The translations under genes and the position numbers were made by a program. The notes under the pieces were generated by a model. The model ran no database searches. It saw nothing but the letters and a program-made list of their open reading frames with translations, and was not told where the DNA came from. Shown here piece by piece: positions 23,072 through 31,721 of a stretch of 64,000 bases of DNA. Source of the stretch: Saccharopolyspora flava (GTDB lineage Bacteria; Actinomycetota; Actinomycetes; Mycobacteriales; Pseudonocardiaceae); assembly GCF_900116135.1 (NCBI RefSeq), contig NZ_FOZX01000001.1, positions 186,001-250,000 on the forward strand, in the 5' to 3' direction. Position 1 is the stretch's first letter, and every line of letters starts with the position of its first letter.

Positions 23072-23497
23072 TCAGCCCATGTCGAAGGGCAGCAGGCGGG
23101 TGAGCGCGTCGTCGACGTCGACCCACAGGTTCTCGTTGCCCGGGACCACCACGTCGTAGGTGCGGTCCAGGAAGTCGGCGAGCTCCTGCGCCGAAGCCTC
23201 GAACACGGCGTGGCCGGACGGCGAGCTCAGCTCGATGGCGACGACCTCCGGGTCGTCGACCGCCGGGCGGATCGTCACGTCGCCCTCGCCGGCGTGCGCG
23301 ATCAGGCCGTCGGCCAGCAGATCGCGGGCGAAGACCCATTCGACCCATCCGGCGCGGCCGGTGCGGAACGCGGCCACCACGGCGTAGGGATCCTGGGTGT
23401 CGTAGCGCAGCTCGACCTGGACCGGCACTGCGGGCGCTTGCGGAGCCAGCAGATCGAACACGGCCGTAGAACGGAGTGTCACGTGATCATTACGCAT
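23072..23497 (-). CDS. SsgB/SsgA-like sporulation and cell division regulator
   Basis: A 141-residue SsgA-like protein (SALP). The conserved blocks 'PVQVELRYDTQDPYAVVAAF' and the following WVEWVFARDLL are typical; SsgB orthologues recruit FtsZ to future septum sites in sporulating actinomycetes. ATG at 23497 has GGGGAGGA upstream. Many morphologically complex actinomycetes outside Streptomyces carry just one SALP gene, usually the SsgB type, which fits this sequence. It is 140 bp from tRNA-Gly and has a long upstream non-coding region. This gene supports a mycelial, sporulating host. Confidence 0.9.
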   Translation of the reverse strand: MRNDHVTLRSTAVFDLLAPQAPAVPVQVELRYDTQDPYAVVAAFRTGRAGWVEWVFARDLLADGLIAHAGEGDVTIRPAVDDPEVVAIELSSPSGHAVFEASAQELADFLDRTYDVVVPGNENLWVDVDDALTRLLPFDMG

Positions 23498-24353
23498 TGT
23501 CCTCCCCTTCCTGCTCCCTCCCGGTCCGTATATCGACCGAGCAACACAGTTGTGACGCCTCATCGGGCAGATTTAGTCGCGACTCCCGCATAGATCACCC
23601 GGACGGGCCATGCCCGAATTCGCTGGGCGACCAAGCGAGCGCACTCCGTGTTCAATCGCTCCGGGGTCGGGGTGGTCGCCGGATCCGGCCGATCCTCTTC
23701 CGATCGGTCGGGCCGTCGTCCACGCCGGAGGTCTCGAACCGTCGCGAACTCTTCCCGATCAGAGCGGCCGGCCCCGAGGACCCGCCTCGCCCAGCAACGA
23801 CGCTTCGTCACTTTCCGTGACTAGGTCGACTGTGTCCGAGCCCGGTCTGCAGATCGGTCGCTCACGCCCGGTGAAGCCCGCCTCCGCGTACCGGCTGACC
23901 ACCGGGTTCACGCTTCGTCGAGTTCGCCTGACGTGCCTCAAGAATAAGGGACAGGAGCCCTTCGCATTTTCCCGAAAAAGGCTCGGATGAGACGTCCACC
24001 ACGAGATGTCACCGTTTCGGGCTAATGGTCTTCACCGCGCTGGTTACAGCGCACGCACGGCGCCGAACGCGCGGTCGAGAGTCGGCTCACAGTGTGACCA
24101 GGATCGAAAGCCCGCCGCAGAGTCCAAGGTCCCGACTCCCGGCGAACCGGACAATGATCCCAGTCACAATTCAGTCACGCCGTCAGGCGTCCAGCACCCG
24201 TCTGTCCGCTTGACAGCAAGACCCTGTTTACCGGGTGCGGGCACACTGGCGCGCTACCGACACACCGGCGCATGTGACCCAGTGCACCGCCGGGTTCCAC
24301 CACCGACCGTATCCTGAGCGTGCATCCCGACGAACGCCCCGAGGTGGACAGCC
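23498..24353. other. 856-bp region without a convincing gene
   Basis: Base composition is less GC-rich and lacks the third-position bias of neighbouring genes. Open frames here have no recognisable domain. Visible items are a small hairpin GCGCTG-GTTA-CAGCGC (24037-24052) and an isolated TTGACA at 24210 without a good -10 box. It likely holds the ssgB promoter and leader. Confidence 0.5.
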
Positions 24354-24842
24354 CTGAACGATCAAGCCGAGCCGGAAGCCCGACCCGCCGGTGCGGACCC
24401 GGGCAACCACGAGCGACCGAAGCACCCGCGCCTGCACGCGCTGCGCGAGCGCCTGCGGGGCTACCGGGAGCACGTCCGCCGCCGCCCGAGCCTGAACCTC
24501 ACGTACCGGATCGTCCTGGGCGTGTTCGGCACCGTGGTGCTCATCGCCGGGATCCTGATGATCCCGTACCCGGGCCCCGGCTGGCTGGTGGTCTTCGCGG
24601 GCCTGGGCATCCTCGCCACGGAGTTCCACTGGGCCCACCGGGTCAACATGTTCGCCAAGCGCCACTACCAGCGCTGGGTTCGCTGGCTGGGCCGCCAGCA
24701 CCTTGCCACCAAGCTCACGATCATGGCCGCGACCGGCCTGGTCGTGGTGGTGACGCTGTGGTTGCTGGGAATGTTCGGCACCGTCGGCGGCTGGCTCGGC
24801 CTGCGCTGGACGTGGTTGGCCTCCCCCCTGTTCGGACCCTAG
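24354..24842 (+). CDS. TIGR02611-family membrane protein
   Basis: A small membrane protein whose core carries the family signature 'MIPYPGPGWLVVFAGLGILA' then TEFHWAHR. Two hydrophobic segments (about residues 52-82 and 122-145) flank a basic region. In the same frame, family-like sequence (HPRLHALRERLRGYREH) extends well before the first GTG at 24522, so translation must start earlier. No ATG, GTG or TTG is available there; a CTG at 24354 with GAGGTGG nine bases upstream is the best candidate and gives 162 residues. A GTG start at 24522 would delete the basic N-terminus and part of the first helix. The function of the family is unknown. Confidence 0.75.
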   Translation: MNDQAEPEARPAGADPGNHERPKHPRLHALRERLRGYREHVRRRPSLNLTYRIVLGVFGTVVLIAGILMIPYPGPGWLVVFAGLGILATEFHWAHRVNMFAKRHYQRWVRWLGRQHLATKLTIMAATGLVVVVTLWLLGMFGTVGGWLGLRWTWLASPLFGP

Positions 24843-24898
24843 AAACGATCGTGTATTGTTCTTCTCGTCGCCGGGAACGGCGGCGAACAACAGAACAA

Positions 24899-24970
24899 GG
24901 GCGATTAGCTCAGGGGGAGAGCGCTTCGTTCACACCGAAGAGGTCACTGGTTCGATCCCAGTATCGCCCA
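24899..24970 (+). tRNA. tRNA-Val (CAC)
   Basis: Plus-strand cloverleaf of 72 bases. Acceptor stem GGGCGAT/ATCGCCC; anticodon stem CTTCG/CGAAG around TTCACAC, anticodon CAC. It is a second valine tRNA in the window, reading GUG, and stands alone. A very strong terminator follows six bases later. Confidence 0.97.
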
Positions 24971-24975
24971 CCGCA

Positions 24976-25020
24976 GAGGATTCCCCGTCGATGAATTCAT
25001 CGACGGGGAATCCTCTTTTT
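24976..25020 (+). terminator. Strong intrinsic terminator after tRNA-Val(CAC)
   Basis: Bases 24976-25015 form a perfect 40-bp palindrome (arm begins GAGGATTCCCCGTCGATGAA), followed by TTTTT at 25016-25020. Confidence 0.93.
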
Positions 25021-25067
25021 CGTGCCTTTGCCGAGGGCGCACGAGATCGTTGCACGAATCGGGCTGA

Positions 25068-25463
25068 TCAGGGGTTGGGTGGTTTTTCGTCGTTGGGGAG
25101 GTCTTCGACGGAGCGGGAGAGGAGGCAGAACTCGTTGCCCTCGGGGTCGGCGAGGACGACCCAGGTGACGTCGGGCGGCTGGCCGACGTCGACGCGGCGG
25201 GCGCCGAGGGCTTCGAGGCGTTCGAGTTCTTCCGCCGTGGTGCGGTCGTCGGCGCGCAGGTCGAAGTGGAGGCGGTTCTTGACGGTCTTGGACTCCGGGA
25301 CCCGGTAGACGTCGATGCGCGGCCAGGAACCGTCGGCGGGGCCGATGGCGATGCCGTCCTCGTCGCGTTCGACGACGCTCCAGCCCAGCACGTCGCACCA
25401 GAAGGAGGCGACCTTCTCGGTGTCGTGCGCGTCGATGACGACCACGGCCAGTCGACTGGACAT
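25068..25463 (-). CDS. VOC-family (glyoxalase-like) protein
   Basis: A 131-residue vicinal oxygen chelate protein with two beta-alpha-beta-beta-beta halves: 'LAVVVIDAHDTEKVASFWCD' opens the first and 'TWVVLADPEGNEFCLLS' closes the second. The second-half 'DPEGNEFCLL' motif and 'RLHFDLRADD' are usual for the glyoxalase/bleomycin-resistance group, whose members bind metal at such positions. ATG at 25463 lacks a clear ribosome binding site and may be leaderless. It faces the tRNA terminator and is divergent from a DUF1801 gene. Substrate unknown. Confidence 0.88.
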   Translation of the reverse strand: MSSRLAVVVIDAHDTEKVASFWCDVLGWSVVERDEDGIAIGPADGSWPRIDVYRVPESKTVKNRLHFDLRADDRTTAEELERLEALGARRVDVGQPPDVTWVVLADPEGNEFCLLSRSVEDLPNDEKPPNP

Positions 25464-25544
25464 GGGCAGAGTATGACCAGGCCGGGCGGCGTGCGCACCT
25501 GAATTCCTCCGCGAACCGGGCTCGCCCGTGCCAGACTCGTCCGC

Positions 25545-25916
25545 ATGGCCGGAGCGACCACGATCGACGAGTACCTGGACGGGTTCACCGGGGAGAAGCG
25601 GGAACTGCTCGCCGAGTTGCGGCGGATCGCCCGGGAGACCGTCCCGGAGGCGAGCGAAACGATCAAGTGGGGGAATCCCGCCTGGGTGCACCCGTCGGGA
25701 ACGATCCTGTTCGCCTTCAGCGGTCACGCCGAGCACACCAACGTCGCGTTCACCCCGAGCACGAAGGAAGCCTTCGCGGCCGAACTCGCCGAGTTCGACA
25801 CCGGCAAGGGCACGGTGAAACTCCCCTACGGCCGCCCGGTTCCCGAAGACCTCCTCCGCCGGATGATCACCTACCGCCTCCGCGAGCACGAAGACCACGG
25901 CGTCCTCTGGAAATGA
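25545..25916 (+). CDS. DUF1801 (YdhG-like) family protein
   Basis: A 123-residue protein of the YdhG/DUF1801 family. The signature 'ETIKWGNPAWVHPSGTILFAF' and the C-terminal 'GKGTVKLPYGRPVPEDLLRRM' are both present. The fold is known from structures, but no enzymatic role is established; some relatives have been linked to iron or stress responses. ATG at 25545 is the only sensible start. It is convergent with the proline iminopeptidase gene, 34 bp away. Confidence 0.88.
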   Translation: MAGATTIDEYLDGFTGEKRELLAELRRIARETVPEASETIKWGNPAWVHPSGTILFAFSGHAEHTNVAFTPSTKEAFAAELAEFDTGKGTVKLPYGRPVPEDLLRRMITYRLREHEDHGVLWK

Positions 25917-25950
25917 GCGCTTCAGCGCGGATCTCCCCGGGCCCGGAAGG

Positions 25951-26901
25951 TCAGCGGGCGTAGTGGTCGGTGGCTTGGATGAGGGCGTTGAGGATTCCGG
26001 GTTCGTCGTAGGCGTGGCCTGCGTCGGGGATGAGGTGGAGGTCGGCCTGGGGCCAGGCTTCGGCTAGGTCGAAGGCCGTGACGGGTGGGGTGATGACGTC
26101 GTAGCGGCCATGGGCGATGGTGCCGGGGATGCCGTGCAGGCGGTGGGCGTTGGCGATGAGCTGTCCCTCGTCGAGCCAGGCGCCGTGGACGAAGTAGTGG
26201 GTCTCGATGCGGGCGAACGCCGCGGCGAAGGCGGGATCGCCGAAGTCCTCGACCAGTTCCGGGCGGGGCAGCAGGCCGATCAGGCTCGCCTCCCAGCGGC
26301 TCCAGGCGACGGCGGCGCGGATCTGCTCGTCGGGGTCGTGCAGCATCCGGTGGTACGAGCGCAGGACGTCGTCGCGCTCGGAATCCGGTACCAGGGCGAG
26401 GAGTTCGGCCCAGCGGTCCGGGAACAGGTTCGCCGCTCCCCCTCCGTACATCCAGTCGAGCTCGGCCTGCCGGCAGGTGAACACGCCGCGCAGCACGAGT
26501 TCGCTGACCCGCTCCGGGTGCGTCTCGGCGTAGGCCAGGGCCAGGGTGCTGCCCCAGGAACCGCCCAGGACCAGCCAGGATTCGACGCCGAGGTGCTCGC
26601 GGAGGCGCTCCACGTCGGCGACCAGGTGCCAGGTGGTGTTCGTGCTGAGATCGGCGCCGAGACGACCCGCGTCCGGTGTGCTGCGGCCGCATCCGCGCTG
26701 GTCGAACAGCACGATCCGGTAGACCTCGGGGTCGAAGAGGCCGCGGTGCGCGGGGGCGCAGCCGGCGCCGGGACCGCCGTGCAGGAACACCGCGGGTTTT
26801 CCGTCCGGGTTGCCGCTCTCCTCCCAGAAGACGAGGTGGCCGTCACCGACGTCGAGGTGACCGGACGCGTGGGGTTCCCGCTGCGGGTGGAGATCGCGCA
26901 T
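25951..26901 (-). CDS. pip: Proline iminopeptidase
   Basis: A 316-residue alpha/beta-hydrolase peptidase (S33). The oxyanion motif HGGPGAG is at 41-47, 'DQRGCGRS' follows at 67-74, the nucleophile Ser115 lies in GGSWGS, and the catalytic His is in 'DAGHAYDE'. It removes N-terminal proline from peptides in the cytoplasm. Start is ATG 26901 or the GTG immediately before it (26904); there is no ribosome binding site, suggesting a leaderless message. Directly upstream is the first array of GTTTTCATGAAAAC repeats. Confidence 0.95.
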   Translation of the reverse strand: MRDLHPQREPHASGHLDVGDGHLVFWEESGNPDGKPAVFLHGGPGAGCAPAHRGLFDPEVYRIVLFDQRGCGRSTPDAGRLGADLSTNTTWHLVADVERLREHLGVESWLVLGGSWGSTLALAYAETHPERVSELVLRGVFTCRQAELDWMYGGGAANLFPDRWAELLALVPDSERDDVLRSYHRMLHDPDEQIRAAVAWSRWEASLIGLLPRPELVEDFGDPAFAAAFARIETHYFVHGAWLDEGQLIANAHRLHGIPGTIAHGRYDVITPPVTAFDLAEAWPQADLHLIPDAGHAYDEPGILNALIQATDHYAR

Positions 26902-26958
26902 CACGTCATCGTGACGGACGGATTCCCTGCGCGGGAGGGCTTTTCGGGGGTGAACGCA

Positions 26959-27080
26959 GTTTTCATGAAAACCTCCCCACCCCCGGTCACGTGAGTGGGG
27001 GTGATGACAGTTTTCATGAAAACTGTCCCACCCTTGGTCACGTGGGTGTGAGTGGGGACAGTTTTCATGAAAACTGTCCC
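26959..27080. repeat. Tandem array of GTTTTCATGAAAAC palindromes, 51-bp period (array 1)
   Basis: Three copies of GTTTTCATGAAAAC start at 26959, 27010 and 27061, exactly 51 bp apart. The palindrome grows from copy to copy: copy 2 is ACAGTTTTCATGAAAACTGT (20 bp) and copy 3 extends to 26 bp (27055-27080). Between them lie CCCCACCCCCGGTCACGTGA-type segments with a central CACGTG flanked by CCCAC/GTGGG arms. The array fills the gap between the conservon DUF742 stop and the iminopeptidase start. Confidence 0.9.
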
Positions 27081-27081
27081 G

Positions 27082-27450
27082 TCACAGGCGTCGGACGCCT
27101 TCCAGGACCGCTTCCAGGAGTTGGCGGTTGGGGCGTTGGGCCTGGCGGGAGGCCTTGTCCGTGACGAGGTCGCCGCGGTCGATGAGGTCCGACACCAGCA
27201 CCTTGGCCACCACGATGGGCGTGTCCAGGTGCGCGGCGACCTCGGCGATGGACATCGGGCGCACGCACAACCGCAGGATCTCCTCGTGCTCCACGGAGAT
27301 CCCGCTGCGGTCGGCGCCGCTCCACGACGTCAGCAGCTGCGTGGCGACGTCGAGTTCGGGCCGCGCCGGGCGGGTGCGACCGTGCACCATCGCGTACGGT
27401 CGCACCAGCGGCCCGGACTCCTCGTCCAGCCAGAGCTGGTCATCAGACAT
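27082..27450 (-). CDS. cvnC: DUF742 protein (conservon component C)
   Basis: A 122-residue DUF742 protein. It has the family layout: an N-terminal 'LVRPYAMVHGRTRP' segment and a central winged-helix-like part with 'LRLCVRPMSIAEVAAHLDTPIVVAKVLVSDL'. In conservons this small protein works with the membrane sensor kinase, the roadblock protein and a Ras-like GTPase in a G-protein-like signalling complex. ATG at 27450; the gene lies 15 bp after the roadblock gene. The expected GTPase (CvnD), which usually overlaps or follows it, is absent; instead the palindrome array begins two bases past the stop. Confidence 0.92.
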   Translation of the reverse strand: MSDDQLWLDEESGPLVRPYAMVHGRTRPARPELDVATQLLTSWSGADRSGISVEHEEILRLCVRPMSIAEVAAHLDTPIVVAKVLVSDLIDRGDLVTDKASRQAQRPNRQLLEAVLEGVRRL

Positions 27451-27465
27451 GGCTTGGCTCTGCCT

Positions 27466-27891
27466 CTACTGCTGGCGCAGCTGCGCCACGGCATCCACCC
27501 TCGGGGCCGAGCTCAGGTACTCGCCGACACGGATCACCATCAGGTTCATCTCGTAGGCGATCATGCCCACGTCGGCGTTCTCGTCGCCGAGCAGCGCCAT
27601 GCAGGCGCCCGCTCCGGCCGCGGTGACGAACAGGAACGCCGTGTCCAGTTCCACCACGGTCTGGCGGACACCGCCGCCGCCGAAGTGCCTGCCGGTCTCC
27701 TTGGCCAGGCTCTGCAGCGCCGAGGCCATCGCCGCCAGGTGGTCGGCGTCGCCGGGGGTGAGTCCCGCGGACCTGGCCAGCAGCAGCCCGTCACCGGAGA
27801 GCACCACGCCGTCGCGCGCTCCCACGACCCGGTTGACCAGGTCGTCCAACAACCAGTTCAGGTCATCGTCGGAACCGATCTGTTCGCTCAT
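27466..27891 (-). CDS. cvnB: Roadblock/LC7-domain protein (conservon component B)
   Basis: A 141-residue roadblock/LC7 protein, the presumed GTPase-activating partner of conservon systems (by analogy with MglB). The core runs from 'LNWLLDDLVNRVVGARDGVVLSGDGLLLA' to 'LFVTAAGAGACMALLGDENADVGMIAYEM'. ATG at 27891 is 27 bp after the kinase stop. It should bind to the kinase complex at the membrane. Confidence 0.94.
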   Translation of the reverse strand: MSEQIGSDDDLNWLLDDLVNRVVGARDGVVLSGDGLLLARSAGLTPGDADHLAAMASALQSLAKETGRHFGGGGVRQTVVELDTAFLFVTAAGAGACMALLGDENADVGMIAYEMNLMVIRVGEYLSSAPRVDAVAQLRQQ

Positions 27892-27918
27892 TGCTGCGCT
27901 GCTCCTCGAATCGTCGGG

Positions 27919-30189
27919 TCAAGCTCGGTCGCGGCCGCCGGCCCGGCGCGCATCCAGGGTTCCGCGTTGGAACGCCGACATGGTGCCACGAGTCCGCTCC
28001 GGCTGGAGCGCCGCAGTGTCGCCTGCGACGCCGCCGTCGGGATCGTTGCGCAACTGCGGTGCCAGGTTCTGCTGGCGGTCGCGGCGCGGCAGCTCGGGCC
28101 GCTGCTCGTCGGGATCGTCCGACGGGAACCGGGGTTCGAACTCGGCCACGGGCTCCTCGACCGCGGCGACCGGGGCCGTGCGGGCCTCGCGGACCACGGA
28201 CTGCCCGGTGGCGCGTTCGCGGGCCTTCTCGGCCAGCTGCGACATGCTCTGCTTGTCGCCCTGGGCCGCTTCCTCCGCGACGATGTGCGGCGGGAGCAGC
28301 ACGAACGCGACGGTGCCCTGCTCCTCGGCGTCGCGGAGGTCGACCTCGATGCCGCGGCGCGCGGCCAGGCGGGCCACCACGAACAGCCCGAGGCGGGAGT
28401 CGCCGCGGCGGGTGATGTCCTCGAACCGCGGGGTGGTGGCCATGAGCACGTTGGCCTCGTCGCGGTCGGCGGGGCGCATGCCCAGGCCCTGGTCCGCGAT
28501 CTGGATCAGCACGCCGCGCGGCGTGTCGCTGGCGTAGACCTGGACCTGCGAGCGGGGCGGCGAGTACGAGGTGGCGTTGTCCATCAGCTCGGCCAGCAGG
28601 TGGATCACGTCCCCCACCGCCGCGCCGACCAGCGAGAGCTCCGGAGCGGGGTGCACCCGGATCCGGTAGTAGTGCTCGGTCTCGGCGACCGCGGAGCGGA
28701 TCACGTCGATCAGCCGGACCGGCTTGCGCCACTGCCTGCCCGGCTTCTCGCCGGCCAGGATGATCAGGTTCTCGGCGTTGCGCCGGGACCGGGTGGCGAG
28801 GTGGTCGAGCTCGAACAGGCCCTCCAGCCGCTCCGGGTGCTCCTCGCCGCGCTCCATCTTGTCCAGGGTCTTGAGCTGGCGGTGCACCAGGCCCTGGTTG
28901 CGGTGGGCGATGCCGAGGAAGACCTTGTTGGCGCCCTCCTTGGCCTGGTTCTCCTTGACCGCGGCGACGACGGCGGTGTGGTGGGCGGTGTTGAACGCGT
29001 CGGCGACCTGGCCGATCTCGTCGGTGCCGTAGTCCAGCGGGGTCAGCTCGGCCTCGATGTCGAGCTCTTCGCCGTGCTCCAGGCGTTCCATGACGTGGGG
29101 CAGGCGCTCGGTGGCCAGCAGCAGCGTGTCGTCGCGCAGCCGCTCCAGGCGGCTGATGAGCACGCGGTTGATCAGCACGCGGGCGTTGCGGGCGGCCAGC
29201 AGGATGCCCAGCAGCATCGCCAGCAGCGCGATGATGCTGCCCACGATCACGCCGACGAGGCTGCCGGTCGCGGCGCTCACGCCGGATTGGGTGCTGGTGC
29301 GGATCTGCTCGATGCCGATCGTCGCGAGCTGGTCGGTGACCTGGGCGGAGGACTGGCGCCAGGTGGCCTGGTCGATGCCGAACCGGCCGGGCCGCTCCGG
29401 CGGGTGGGCGATGAGCTCGTCCTGCAGGTCGGTGACCTGCGACCAGATCGGGGCGTTCTCCAGCTTCCTGCCGAGCTCGGCGGCGCGCGGTTCGGCGACG
29501 GGCAGCTCGGAGTCCAGGGCGTTGCGGGCGGCGCCGACGAGCTGGGCGAACTCCAGGTGCTCGTCGTGGGTGAACTCGCCTGCGGCCAGCGCGCCGGTGC
29601 CCAGCGAGGTCGCGCGCGACATCTGGTCGGCGGCGCGCAGCAGCTCGGTGCCCGCGTGACCGGCCTGGCCGCCGTCGTCGAGCCCGTGCGAGTAGATCTC
29701 GAAGAGCTCGAAGCCGGTGTCGAGGATCTGGTCGTAGAAGTCCAGCACCTCGGTGCGCGAGACCTGGCCGGAGTCGATGCGCTGGCGCATCTTGGGCAGC
29801 TGGGCGACCTGGTTCTCGAGGGACTGGAGCTTGGCCGCGATCTCGGGGCCGCCGGCGTCGGCCAGCATCCGCAGGCCGGCCCGCGCGTCCTCGATGCCGC
29901 GGTCGGTCTGGGCGCGCTTGGCCGTCATCGTCGCCGCGTCGGGGCCCGCCCCGGTCAGCTCGTCGATGGACAGCCGGCGTTCCTGCTGCGTGGCGATGAA
30001 GGACGCGGCGGAGGGCACCGCCGCGTCGCGGGCTCCGGTGGCGACCATCCGGTCGTAGACGCCCTCGTAGACGGGCACCGAGGAGAACGCCAACCAGATG
30101 CCCAGCAGGATGATGCTCGGGGCCAGCCCGACGCGCGTCAGGCGGGCCCGGATCGTCTTGTGCTCACTACCCGAACTGCTCCGCGTCAC
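27919..30189 (-). CDS. cvnA: Conservon sensor histidine kinase-like protein (nitrate/nitrite-sensing-type domain)
   Basis: A 756-residue membrane kinase. One transmembrane helix at about 20-40 and a second at about 307-337 bound an extracellular helical sensor domain of the nitrate- and nitrite-sensing (NIT) type; a HAMP-like region follows. The cytoplasmic part has a degenerate H-box region 'FLGIAHRNQGLVHRQL' and an HATPase with N-box 'LLAELMDNATSYSPP' and G-box 'DQGLGM'. The last 100 residues are disordered and charged. GTG at 30189 has GAGG upstream. It heads the cvnABC unit; the extracellular stimulus is unknown. Confidence 0.93.
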   Translation of the reverse strand: MTRSSSGSEHKTIRARLTRVGLAPSIILLGIWLAFSSVPVYEGVYDRMVATGARDAAVPSAASFIATQQERRLSIDELTGAGPDAATMTAKRAQTDRGIEDARAGLRMLADAGGPEIAAKLQSLENQVAQLPKMRQRIDSGQVSRTEVLDFYDQILDTGFELFEIYSHGLDDGGQAGHAGTELLRAADQMSRATSLGTGALAAGEFTHDEHLEFAQLVGAARNALDSELPVAEPRAAELGRKLENAPIWSQVTDLQDELIAHPPERPGRFGIDQATWRQSSAQVTDQLATIGIEQIRTSTQSGVSAATGSLVGVIVGSIIALLAMLLGILLAARNARVLINRVLISRLERLRDDTLLLATERLPHVMERLEHGEELDIEAELTPLDYGTDEIGQVADAFNTAHHTAVVAAVKENQAKEGANKVFLGIAHRNQGLVHRQLKTLDKMERGEEHPERLEGLFELDHLATRSRRNAENLIILAGEKPGRQWRKPVRLIDVIRSAVAETEHYYRIRVHPAPELSLVGAAVGDVIHLLAELMDNATSYSPPRSQVQVYASDTPRGVLIQIADQGLGMRPADRDEANVLMATTPRFEDITRRGDSRLGLFVVARLAARRGIEVDLRDAEEQGTVAFVLLPPHIVAEEAAQGDKQSMSQLAEKARERATGQSVVREARTAPVAAVEEPVAEFEPRFPSDDPDEQRPELPRRDRQQNLAPQLRNDPDGGVAGDTAALQPERTRGTMSAFQRGTLDARRAGGRDRA

Positions 30190-30522
30190 AGCGCCTCGTA
30201 ACCGTCGAACCGGTCGCCTCTTCCGCGCGTGGGCCGGAATCGCGACTCAACTCAGCAGGGCTCCGCGACCGGGATGCGGCGCGGAATCTCGGCATCAGCA
30301 TGCGGCACGCGAGTCCGAAACTCACTGCTCGTAACCAAGCCGATACCACTGTCAGCAGCGAACTTCGCTCGCCCGACAGGATGAAAGAACCCTAGCACAG
30401 GGTGATCTTGGGGGATTATGAACGTTTTCTCACCAGCAAGCATCGCAACGGAATTCCCGGAGCTTTCGGACATTTCCGGTCCGTTGTGGAAACGACGCAT
30501 CCGGACGCGCAGGATGGCCTTC
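30190..30522. other. Divergent promoter region, conservon / L-2-hydroxyglutarate oxidase
   Basis: No gene or RNA is seen in these 333 bases. It must contain both divergent promoters. I see no repeated operator. Confidence 0.5.
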
Positions 30523-31716
30523 ATGACCAACGACGTGACGATCATCGGCGGCGGCATCGTGGGACTGGCCACGGCCCACGCGCTCGTCGAGCAGCAGCCC
30601 GGACTCCGAATCGCGGTGCTGGACAAGGAACGTCACTGGGGAGCGCACCAGACGGGGCACAACTCCGGAGTCATCCACAGTGGACTCTACTACCCTCCGG
30701 GCAGCGCCAAGGCCCGGTTCGCGCGCGCCGGCGGCGAAGCCATGTACCGCTTCTGCACCGATCACGGAATCCCGGTGCGGCGGACCGGGAAAGTGGTGGT
30801 CGCCACGTCGATGGAGCAGCTGCCCCGGCTCGCCGAGCTCGAACGCCGCGGCCGGGCCAACGGCGTCGAGGTCGGCGAGCTCGACCTCATCGGGCTGCGC
30901 GAGCGCGAACCCAACGTGCGCGGGGTGCGGGCGCTGCACGTGCCCGACGCGGGCATCACCGACTTCACCGCCGTCAGCGAGAAGCTGGCCGAGCTGCTGG
31001 CCGAGCGCGGCGTGGAGCTGCGCCCGGCGACCGAGCTGCACGGCGTCCGCCGCGACGGCGGCGAGCTGGTGCTGCTGACCAGCCGCGGCGAGATCCGCAG
31101 CAGGAAGGCGGTCAACTGCGCCGGCCTGCACAGCGACGCCGTCGCCGAGCTCGCCGGGACCACGCCGCCCGCGCGCATCCTGCCCTTCCGCGGCGAGTAC
31201 TACGAGACCACGTCCTTCAGCCGCGACCTGGTCAACGCGCTGGTCTACCCGGTGCCGGACCCGGCGTTCCCGTTCCTGGGCGTGCACCTGACCCGCATGG
31301 TCGACGGCAGCCTGCACGTCGGCCCCAACGCCGTGCCCGCGCTCGCGCGCGAGGGCTACCGGTGGGGCGCGATCTCGCCCGAGCACCTCAAGCGCCTGGT
31401 CACCGACCCGGGACTGCGGGTGCTGGCCAAGAAGTACTGGCGCACCGGGGCCACCGAGATCGCCCGCTCCGCGCTCAAACCGCTGTTCCTGCGCGCCGCC
31501 CGCGCGCTGCTGCCCGACCTGCGCGGCCACGACCTGCTGCGCTCCGAAGCCGGGGTCCGCGCCCAGGCCGTCACCCCGGAGGGAAAGCTGGTCGACGACT
31601 TCCTGGTCGTCGAGGACGCGCACTGGGTCCACGTCCTCAACGCCCCCTCCCCGGCGGCGACGGCCTCCCTGCTCATCGGCAAGGACATCGCGGCCAGGCT
31701 CGACGCCAAGGGCTGA
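30523..31716 (+). CDS. lhgO: L-2-hydroxyglutarate oxidase
   Basis: A 397-residue DAO-fold flavoprotein. The dinucleotide-binding GGGIVG is at residues 9-14, and the family signature 'HNSGVIHSGLYYPPGSAKA' lies at about 45-63, followed later by 'FRGEYYE' and 'HVGPNAVPA'. LhgO/YgaF oxidises L-2-hydroxyglutarate to 2-oxoglutarate and passes electrons to O2 or quinone. ATG at 30523 is preferred over 30514 because AGGA precedes it by eight bases. It is monocistronic and meets a convergent gene six bases after its stop. Confidence 0.94.
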   Translation: MTNDVTIIGGGIVGLATAHALVEQQPGLRIAVLDKERHWGAHQTGHNSGVIHSGLYYPPGSAKARFARAGGEAMYRFCTDHGIPVRRTGKVVVATSMEQLPRLAELERRGRANGVEVGELDLIGLREREPNVRGVRALHVPDAGITDFTAVSEKLAELLAERGVELRPATELHGVRRDGGELVLLTSRGEIRSRKAVNCAGLHSDAVAELAGTTPPARILPFRGEYYETTSFSRDLVNALVYPVPDPAFPFLGVHLTRMVDGSLHVGPNAVPALAREGYRWGAISPEHLKRLVTDPGLRVLAKKYWRTGATEIARSALKPLFLRAARALLPDLRGHDLLRSEAGVRAQAVTPEGKLVDDFLVVEDAHWVHVLNAPSPAATASLLIGKDIAARLDAKG

Positions 31717-31721
31717 GAACG

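Noticed and set aside
23610-23990. 126-codon open frame in the region upstream of ssgB
   Set aside because: No ribosome binding site, no codon bias, no recognisable domain.
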